Positions 1-4,858 of a stretch of 5,962 nt of DNA are shown here, in pieces. The position numbers were made by a program, and so were the translations under genes. The stretch's first letter is position 1. Every line of letters begins with the position of its first letter. Source of the stretch: an uncultured Acidimicrobiaceae bacterium (GTDB lineage Bacteria > Actinomycetota > Acidimicrobiia > Acidimicrobiales > Ilumatobacteraceae). The DNA is taken from assembly GCA_903934195.1 (NCBI GenBank), contig CAIZMV010000235.1, positions 1 through 5,962 of the forward strand. The letters are read 5' to 3'. A model generated the notes under the pieces. The model was not told the DNA's origin and did not search any database. It saw only the letters and a list, made by a program, of their open reading frames with translations.

Positions 1-345
1 GAGCAGCAACGTGTTCTACTTGCACGCGCATTGATGACAGACCCGATTGCCCTATTGCTTGACGAACCAACTGCGCGACTTGACTTAGGTGGGCGCGAGA
101 ACCTCATCAGACTGCTGCATGCCTTTGCAACTGACAACCCACAACTGCCATCTGTTGTTGTCACTCATCATGTCGATGAAATCCCCATCAGCACCACTCA
201 CTGTGCGCTGATGAGAGAGGGAAAAATCATTGCATCTGGCCCATTACGTGAAACCTTGACATCAGATTCCTTGTCTGAATGCTTTGGCACATCATTGCTG
301 CTCGAACAACGAGCAAACGGCCGTTTAACTGCTTACGCGCCTTGA
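1..345 (+). CDS. ABC transporter ATP-binding protein, C-terminal part (5' end outside window)
   Basis: This is the C-terminal 114 residues of an ABC ATPase, which would hydrolyse ATP in the cytoplasm. The frame is open from base 1, so the real start lies to the left; the internal ATG at 34-36 is not a start. Visible in order: the end of the signature motif (EQQR, residues 1-4, after a lost LSGG), Walker B IALLLD (16-21) with catalytic E22, the D-loop region (LD at 27-28) and the switch histidine in VVVTHH (H56). The stretch THHVDEIP followed by a short tail resembles the YlmA/ModF-like group of stand-alone or uncertain-substrate ATPases, where THHVEEIP is characteristic; this rests on recall of the family. 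Walker A and the Q-loop are outside the window. The gene converges on the SRPBCC gene and overlaps its end by 13 bp (333-345). ABC ATPase identity is secure; the subgroup is moderate; the substrate is unknown. Confidence 0.93.
   Translation, partial: EQQRVLLARALMTDPIALLLDEPTARLDLGGRENLIRLLHAFATDNPQLPSVVVTHHVDEIPISTTHCALMREGKIIASGPLRETLTSDSLSECFGTSLLLEQRANGRLTAYAP
299..326. other. Stem-loop plus adjacent 12-bp palindrome at the convergent gene ends
   Basis: TGCTCG (299-304), loop AACAA, CGAGCA (310-315) form a 6-bp stem. It is followed directly by the perfect palindrome AAACGGCCGTTT (315-326). Both lie in the last codons of the ATPase gene, just past the stop of the opposing SRPBCC gene (333-335). 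There is no T-tract after either arm, so a classical intrinsic terminator is not supported. Placement between converging genes makes a weak bidirectional 3'-end structure possible. The pattern could also be a coincidence of coding sequence. Confidence 0.3.
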
Positions 346-758
346 ACGATGCGGGCTAAACCGGTCTTTCCTGCATCAACTTGAGCAGCAAGAACTCTGT
401 CGAGGATGCCAGCAGTCCAAAGGTTTCCGCCATAGGCAAGATCAACAGTAACGACACAACCTGCTTCTGCTGCCTTCAGTTCTACAGACATTTTCCACGG
501 AGAATGTCGTCGTCCATCGATCTCGTCTCGTTCAAAAACGATCTGTTGCGACGTGTTCATGGTTCGTTTCATGCGCAATCGCTTTGACCGAGCAAACACT
601 CCGACCTTTGCACGCAATTCAACGTTCCACACGCCGTCATCTACGGCTTCTGCATCATGCACCATCGGCATCCACTCGACATAACGAGAAAGATCTGCCA
701 CATACGGGTGCACCACAGATGGCGCTACGGTCACAATCACATCAGATGAATACTGCAT
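333..758 (-). CDS. SRPBCC (START-like, polyketide cyclase/dehydrase) family protein
   Basis: This 141-residue protein matches the length and pattern of the SRPBCC fold, a helix-grip barrel that binds hydrophobic ligands. What it binds is not known. Visible: a first strand (SDVIVTVAP, 5-13), helix and turn with the family-typical DLSRYVEWMPMV (22-33), a strand with WNVELRAKVG (44-53), a conserved-looking segment VFERDEIDGRRHSPW (74-88), and a C-terminal amphipathic helix from about 114 to 138. No signal peptide or membrane span is seen, so it should be cytoplasmic. The ATG at 756-758 lies 5 nt after the stop of the DUF3499 gene; GAAGAG (767-772, read on the minus strand) sits 8 nt before it as a likely ribosome binding site. 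The two genes are probably cotranscribed and translationally linked. The 3' end overlaps the convergent ATPase. Fold assignment is good; the biochemical role is unknown. Confidence 0.82.
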   Translation of the reverse strand: MQYSSDVIVTVAPSVVHPYVADLSRYVEWMPMVHDAEAVDDGVWNVELRAKVGVFARSKRLRMKRTMNTSQQIVFERDEIDGRRHSPWKMSVELKAAEAGCVVTVDLAYGGNLWTAGILDRVLAAQVDAGKTGLARIVQGA

Positions 759-763
759 GAGAT

Positions 764-1207
764 CTACTCTTCATCTTTGGGCTGTTGGCCAAATGCGCGA
801 CCCAACAACCGACCAAATGTCGGTTGCTCTTCGTCTGATTGAACCGATTTTGCAAGTCGAGGTGACCAAGGAATTGCTTGCGTTTCATCAGGGTCAGGAT
901 TTCCTTCGAAGAGCGACGGACGCTCGCGCTCGGTCTTTTTCGGAGAAACACGTTTCGTGCGGGTGACAGGAGGTGGTTGCGGATCATCGTTCACACGAAA
1001 CAACTTGGGAACAGCATCACGCCGATCATCAATGGTCCAGCCTCGCGGAACACTGAGTGCATTTGCATGGCGACGACACAGACGGCCAGCTAATTCACGT
1101 TCTGGAACTGCCCGGTTGTCAACCCATACCAAAAGCTGTGCTTTGTCAATGCCGTATGACACTTCAGCAAGACCTGCGCATCCGGGTCTTTCACATAACT
1201 TACGCAC
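764..1207 (-). CDS. DUF3499 family protein, putative zinc-binding
   Basis: This 147-residue cytoplasmic protein resembles the actinobacterial DUF3499 family, whose function is unknown. The hallmark is visible: C5-E-R-P-G-C10 near the N-terminus, a beta-rich stretch (EVSYGI, LLVWVD) and then LCRRHANALSVPRGW with C44 and H47. These four residues could bind one zinc ion; this is inference from spacing. After residue 60 the chain becomes Pro-, Arg- and Asp-rich and probably disordered, with a short hydrophobic motif TFGRLLGRAFG (130-140) near the end that may be a docking peptide. The start is GTG (1205-1207): the frame is open only to a stop at 1259-1261 and no other ATG, GTG or TTG lies between. 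The nearest purine run (AGGA, 1223-1226) is 15 nt away, so the ribosome binding site is weak. It is followed after 5 nt by the SRPBCC gene. Confidence 0.85.
   Translation of the reverse strand: MRKLCERPGCAGLAEVSYGIDKAQLLVWVDNRAVPERELAGRLCRRHANALSVPRGWTIDDRRDAVPKLFRVNDDPQPPPVTRTKRVSPKKTERERPSLFEGNPDPDETQAIPWSPRLAKSVQSDEEQPTFGRLLGRAFGQQPKDEE
767..772 (-). promoter_or_regulatory. Ribosome binding site for the SRPBCC gene
   Basis: GAAGAG on the minus strand is formed by the last two sense codons of the DUF3499 gene (Glu-Glu) and lies 8 nt before the SRPBCC ATG. It decides in favour of the ATG at 756-758 and implies coupled translation of the two genes. Confidence 0.45.
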
Positions 1208-1280
1208 TAGCCCAACGATAGTTCCTAATGTCCTGCAGCATGACCATTGCCTAGGGAACTAACAGTTCTGTTTTCTTTAG
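1208..1280 (-). promoter_or_regulatory. 73-nt intergenic leader of the DUF3499 gene with an imperfect hairpin (1220-1260)
   Basis: This is the longest non-coding gap in the window, between the J-domain gene stop and the DUF3499 GTG. Arms 1220-1225 (AGTTCC) and 1255-1260 (GGAACT) are exact reverse complements. Inside them 1227-1232 (AATGTC) pairs with 1242-1248 with one bulged base, leaving a 9-base loop (1233-1241) that includes CTGCAG. On the minus strand the only AGGA before the GTG falls in the outer arm, so the fold could hide it. I could not pick convincing -35/-10 boxes and there is no T-tract after the hairpin. It could be an operator, an RNA leader structure or chance. Confidence 0.3.
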
Positions 1281-1892
1281 TTACCCAGGCACTCCGGGCA
1301 ATTGCACTCCGGGCACTGGTCGCGCCGGCAAGACACATACAACACCCATGCCCTGACGATCATTGAACTGCCCCATCTCAAGCGGACACGTACGGTCAAT
1401 TGCAATCAATTGCTCCACAACTGCATCGTGAGGCTCTGTACAAGCAACTTCCACCGCGGAAAGTGACGAGTCGATATTGACGCATGAACCTGAAGACAAC
1501 AGTTGATCAACAGGACGAGGGACGCTTGGTGATGTCATTGCATGAGCAACTAACACCAAGGCCGCACCAATGATGCTGGCAATAATCATTCCCCTCCACG
1601 GGAATCGGGCAGGCGAATATGTAATGAACGTCTCAGCACTTCTGGTGCCGCTGCTGACAGACGTATGGCTTGTAGCCAGAACGGATGAGTCATATGCACG
1701 ACGCGATTGAGGACTTGACAAAGTTTTCCACGCCAAATTAATTTCAGTTATTCGCTGTGATTCATCAGTTACGTTCGCATTCACATCAGGATGAACAGCG
1801 CGCATTCGTGCTCGATACGCACGACGAATTTCATCGGCACTTGCTTCTGCAGATACACCGAGAACTTGGTAGTGCGTTCGTTCAGTACCCAT
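1281..1892 (-). CDS. Membrane-anchored J-domain (DnaJ-like) protein with Cys-containing exterior domain
   Basis: This 203-residue protein has three parts. Residues 3-70 are a J domain: HYQVLGVSAEAS, IRRAYRARMRAVHPDVN with the essential HPD at 34-36, and INLAWKTLSSPQSRRAYD. J domains stimulate Hsp70 (DnaK) ATPase. A Ser/Thr-rich linker follows, then one hydrophobic span (about 101-119) after RFPWRG; the positive-inside rule puts the J domain in the cytoplasm. The exterior part has four cysteines (about 137, 151, 169, 186) and VEVACTEPHDA, which recalls the CxxPHD motif of actinobacterial secreted 'septum formation'-type domains; this likeness is moderate. There is no Gly/Phe region or zinc-finger, so it is not a canonical DnaJ. 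I chose the ATG at 1890-1892, giving the usual short MGTERTHY lead-in; it overlaps the dehydrogenase end by 11 nt. In-frame ATGs at 1899-1901 and 1923-1925 are possible but lack a ribosome binding site. Confidence 0.85.
   Translation of the reverse strand: MGTERTHYQVLGVSAEASADEIRRAYRARMRAVHPDVNANVTDESQRITEINLAWKTLSSPQSRRAYDSSVLATSHTSVSSGTRSAETFITYSPARFPWRGMIIASIIGAALVLVAHAMTSPSVPRPVDQLLSSGSCVNIDSSLSAVEVACTEPHDAVVEQLIAIDRTCPLEMGQFNDRQGMGVVCVLPARPVPGVQLPGVPG
1289..1315. repeat. Two 12-bp direct repeats, 15-bp period, at the J-domain gene's 3' end
   Basis: GCACTCCGGGCA occurs at 1289-1300 and again at 1304-1315, separated by ATT. The period is 15 bp, exactly five codons, so on the minus strand it encodes a repeated PGV unit (PGVQLPGVPG) at the extreme C-terminus. 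A small slippage duplication is the simplest origin. The two copies are identical, so the event may be recent. Confidence 0.6.
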
Positions 1893-2805
1893 GACGCACA
1901 TCGACGAGGCCAACGAGGGTCTCATCGTTGATGAAACGTTTGACGTTCTCTGTTATGCGAGCAGACAATAACGGAATAGCCATCTCTGGAGTGTTTCCCA
2001 CATGTGGCGTGATGATGCAATTTGGAAGTACCCATAAAGGATGATTCTCCGGCAGAGGTTCAGGATCTGTCACGTCGAGAGCTGCTCCCCCGATGATGTT
2101 GTTCTGTAACGCCCAAACCAAGTCATCTGTGACGATATGTCCGCCGCGGGCGACATTGATTATCCATGCATGTGGTTCCATCACTTCAAGTTCTGGTTTT
2201 CCAATCAATCCGATTGTCTCTCGAGTCAGGGAAAGGGCCAAGAAAACAACATCAGCGCCTGCCAATGCATCAACAAGATTCTCTTGCCCAACAACCGTGT
2301 CAACGCCTTCAATATCTTCAACAGTTCGGCGCACAACAGTGATACTGCAATTAAATGGGCGGAGCAGCCGGACCAAAGATTCAGTGATGCCCCCTCCACC
2401 CACAATGGTGACTGCGGCACCCAATAAATTGCGACCAGCTGGACCAGTCCATTGTGTGGCTCGTGAATACCCCGAGATATTTCTCATGCCAGCAAGAGCC
2501 AACGCAAGAGCATGTTCGGCTACAGGCTCGGCGTAGACACCTTTGCCGCATGTCCAGATGCGATTGTCGTCAAGAATTGGCACAAAGTTTTCGATGCCCG
2601 CAAAGGGAACCTGCACCCATTCAAGGTGTGCATTCGCGTCGAGGACTTCTCGCAGGCCTGATGCATTACGAGCTGCTGTCCAAACAATTGCTGACGCATC
2701 AGCAGGTTCCACAATGTGACCACCACCGGCAATGACTGCTTCTCGAACCCACTCAGGAGAGTTGGGTGGCTGAACAGCAATTGCGCGACTACTCGGAGGT
2801 TCCAT
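1882..2805 (-). CDS. D-isomer-specific 2-hydroxyacid dehydrogenase family protein, NAD(P)-dependent
   Basis: This 307-residue cytoplasmic oxidoreductase should interconvert a 2-oxoacid and a D-2-hydroxyacid using NAD(P)H; the substrate is not evident. It has the family's split layout: catalytic-domain N-terminus (1-95, with WVQVPFAGIENF), the NAD-binding domain from about 96 to 275, and a return to the catalytic domain. The catalytic triad is complete: R220 in INVARGG, E249 in DPEPLPENHPLW, and H268 in ITPHVGN. The nucleotide loop reads VTIVGGGGIT (132-141); the usual GxGxxG has Thr instead of the third Gly. R159-R160 at the end of the second strand (ITVVRR) would suit NADP(H), as in glyoxylate/hydroxypyruvate reductase-like members; this is inference. 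The ATG at 2803-2805 is 17 nt after the permease stop and has no clear ribosome binding site. The position suggests cotranscription with the importer. Confidence 0.92.
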   Translation of the reverse strand: MEPPSSRAIAVQPPNSPEWVREAVIAGGGHIVEPADASAIVWTAARNASGLREVLDANAHLEWVQVPFAGIENFVPILDDNRIWTCGKGVYAEPVAEHALALALAGMRNISGYSRATQWTGPAGRNLLGAAVTIVGGGGITESLVRLLRPFNCSITVVRRTVEDIEGVDTVVGQENLVDALAGADVVFLALSLTRETIGLIGKPELEVMEPHAWIINVARGGHIVTDDLVWALQNNIIGGAALDVTDPEPLPENHPLWVLPNCIITPHVGNTPEMAIPLLSARITENVKRFINDETLVGLVDVRHGY

Positions 2806-2814
2806 ATACGTATA
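2805..2814. other. 10-bp perfect palindrome TATACGTATA abutting the dehydrogenase start
   Basis: TATACGTATA is its own reverse complement and takes in the first base of the dehydrogenase ATG (2803-2805). The 17-nt gap after the permease stop is otherwise featureless and lacks a purine-rich ribosome binding site. On the minus strand TATACG could be read as a -10-like element, but the match at -35 (TTGCTG, 16 nt away) is poor. It could be an operator, a weak internal promoter or chance. Confidence 0.2.
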
Positions 2815-2822
2815 ACGCTACG

Positions 2823-4853
2823 TCAACTACCAGCAATGGTGGCAGCGATTTCACTTGATGAACTGCCAGACCTGCGCAAGACAACAGTGACGAACCACAA
2901 TGCCCCAAGAGTGACACAGAACAGAATTACAGCCCCAACTCCCCAGAATGGCTTGATGGTGCTACGAGTTGCTCCGAGGAGAGCCACAGGGAACGTGGTT
3001 GAACCAGCTTCACTAATCAGTGTTGAAATAACAGCGTTATCAAGACACAGCGTGAACGACAAAAGGCCGCCCGCAATAAGGGCTGAAGAGATAAGCGGCA
3101 ATGTGATTTGCCTGAATGCGCGAGCTGGCGGAGCACCAAGGTCAGCAGCCGCTTCTTCAAGCGATTCGTCGAGACCAGCTAGTCGAGCACGAACAATGAG
3201 CGTCACAACTGCGCTGGCATACAAAGATTGCCCCACCCACAATTTGTTCATGCCGCCATTGAATGGGCCCCAACCATTTTTGAACGGGTAACCGATAATT
3301 GGGAAATCTGCAACACGGGGAAACCACGTAGCAAGCGCAATTGCATCCATGATTTCGGGTGTCACGAGGATGAGAAACACTGTGGCCATAAACACTTTTG
3401 TCCACACGCCAGGGCGACGAGCAAGCGCAACACCAGCAAAGCCTCCAAGAATTACTGCCAAGATTGTTGCGCCAAACGCAGCGATAAATGAGTTACGAAT
3501 AGCGTCACCAATGCTGGCAAAGCCGAAAACAGTTTCGTACCAGTCTGTTGACAGTCCATTGATTACAAAAGCCAGCAAGAACGCAACTGGTCCCGACCAA
3601 TTCAGCAAACGTCGTGAGATCTTCGTGGTGCGCATCAGAACATTACGAACGACGACAGACACAACGAACAAAGCCGCGAAGCGAATAAGTACAGCCCAAG
3701 CGACTGAACCATCAAACAATTCATCCCACCACTTCACGCCTGGTGTACCTGACCAAATAGTGAAAGAACTTCCACCGTTGAATGAGTGAAAGACGACCAA
3801 CAAGATGGGTATGAACAAGAACACCAGAACGAGAACGGTCCAAATAGTCAAGGCAATTGGCAGCACGTCGAAGTTAAAGAGCGCTCCCTTTCCTTCGCGT
3901 GTGCGAGCGACAGAACGTTCATGATGTGAATGCTTGACGCGAGTTGAGATAGGTGTTGGATGTTTCAAGACCCAAGTGATGACCCAAACAATTGCTGCCC
4001 CAACAACCATTGATAACAGCACTGCACCAATCATGAGAATTGCCATTGCAGATCCGAGTGGCCAGTTCTGAGCACCACTGAATTGAGAGGCAATCATCGA
4101 ACCAATCATGTTTCCTTTTGCTCCACCAAGAACTGTGGCCGTGACGTAATCACCACACATAGGAATGAATGTCAACAAAACACCCGCAATGATTCCGGGA
4201 CCAGCCAACGGCAACGTAACACCAAAGAAAGTTGCCACACGTCCGGCACCCAAGTCTTTACTTGCTTCTCTCATACGAATATCAATTCGATCAAGAGCAA
4301 CAAATAACGGCAGGATCATGAAACCCAGGTAGTTGTAAACAATCGCAACCTGCACTGCTAAAGGTGTCTCAAGGATTTGAATTCCTTGAGTACCAATCCA
4401 GCCCATATCAACCAGCCACTTCGAAAAGAAGCCGTTCGGTGCGAGTGGAATTCGCCATGCGACGGTACGAATTAGGAAACTAGTGAAGCTGGGAACAACA
4501 ACCAATGCCAAGATGATTGCTTTCCATTTTTCTGGAACCTTGAACGCTGCAAAATATGCAACTGGTAAACCAATAATCAAACAGCCGATCGTCGCAATGG
4601 TTGAAATTCGTAATGTTGACTTAAACACCTTGAAAAAGGTCTCATCGAAAACATTGGAATAGTTGGCACCAGACAAATTGCTGTAATCAACGGGGATTAA
4701 CTTTGACCCGTCTTTTGCAGCAAAGCTATAAACGACAATGAAGGCTATGGGTACAGCAAAAAACAGCAGGTACCAGATGATCGACGGTAAGGCGAGTGCG
4801 AACTTTGGGGCTCGCAGCCGTTTGCGATAAGTAGTTGCGACCGGTGCGGTCAC
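2823..4853 (-). CDS. Fused PotB-PotC-type ABC transporter permease (spermidine/putrescine-like)
   Basis: This 676-residue integral membrane protein carries both permease halves of a polyamine-type importer in one uninterrupted frame; normally PotB and PotC are separate proteins of about 280 residues. Half 1 (about 15-296) is PotB-like and has the ATPase-coupling EAA loop REASKDLGAG...VTLPLAGPGIIAG (195-224). A basic, His/Arg-rich cytoplasmic linker follows (297-328). Half 2 (about 329-662) is PotC-like, with LLVVFHSFNGG (351-361) and its own EAA loop EEAAADLGAPPARAF...ITLPLISSALIAG (566-595). Half 2 is longer than usual: about 63 additional residues (370-432) hold two extra hydrophobic spans, and an enlarged exterior loop lies at about 511-540. 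The start is GTG (4851-4853), 5 nt after the binding-protein stop, with GGAG (4864-4867) 10 nt before it. The binding protein upstream supports the polyamine-type assignment; exact substrate unknown. Confidence 0.93.
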   Translation of the reverse strand: MTAPVATTYRKRLRAPKFALALPSIIWYLLFFAVPIAFIVVYSFAAKDGSKLIPVDYSNLSGANYSNVFDETFFKVFKSTLRISTIATIGCLIIGLPVAYFAAFKVPEKWKAIILALVVVPSFTSFLIRTVAWRIPLAPNGFFSKWLVDMGWIGTQGIQILETPLAVQVAIVYNYLGFMILPLFVALDRIDIRMREASKDLGAGRVATFFGVTLPLAGPGIIAGVLLTFIPMCGDYVTATVLGGAKGNMIGSMIASQFSGAQNWPLGSAMAILMIGAVLLSMVVGAAIVWVITWVLKHPTPISTRVKHSHHERSVARTREGKGALFNFDVLPIALTIWTVLVLVFLFIPILLVVFHSFNGGSSFTIWSGTPGVKWWDELFDGSVAWAVLIRFAALFVVSVVVRNVLMRTTKISRRLLNWSGPVAFLLAFVINGLSTDWYETVFGFASIGDAIRNSFIAAFGATILAVILGGFAGVALARRPGVWTKVFMATVFLILVTPEIMDAIALATWFPRVADFPIIGYPFKNGWGPFNGGMNKLWVGQSLYASAVVTLIVRARLAGLDESLEEAAADLGAPPARAFRQITLPLISSALIAGGLLSFTLCLDNAVISTLISEAGSTTFPVALLGATRSTIKPFWGVGAVILFCVTLGALWFVTVVLRRSGSSSSEIAATIAGS

Positions 4854-4858
4854 CCCTA

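Noticed and set aside
742..987. 81-codon minus-strand open frame overlapping DUF3499 and the SRPBCC start
   Set aside because: It is an alternative frame of the DUF3499 tail, whose own frame has the family's Cys/His pattern and a well-placed downstream gene.
1257..1282. AACTAA (1257-1262) and TTAGTT (1277-1282) as a terminator after the J-domain gene
   Set aside because: The stem is AT-rich and short, the loop is 14 nt, and no T-tract follows in either direction.
1893..1925. Longer N-terminus of the J-domain protein starting at the ATG at 1923-1925
   Set aside because: It adds 11 residues not expected before a J domain, has no ribosome binding site, and deepens the overlap with the dehydrogenase gene.
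2093..2536. 147-codon + strand open frame opposite the dehydrogenase
   Set aside because: The minus strand has an intact catalytic triad and nucleotide loop; the + frame is Ser/Thr/Pro-rich noise.
2716..3291. 191-codon open frame on the + strand antisense to the permease
   Set aside because: Its translation has no recognisable domain and many low-complexity Thr/Arg/Ala runs, while the opposite strand encodes a clear permease with family motifs.
3349..3789. 146-codon + strand open frame opposite the second permease half
   Set aside because: It is a shadow of the permease codons, with no family likeness and no ribosome binding site context.
3870..3960. Possibility that the permease is two genes joined by a sequencing error
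   Set aside because: The frame is continuous, the linker is a plausible cytoplasmic basic segment, and I see no stop, ribosome binding site or start at the joint; it cannot be fully excluded without reads.
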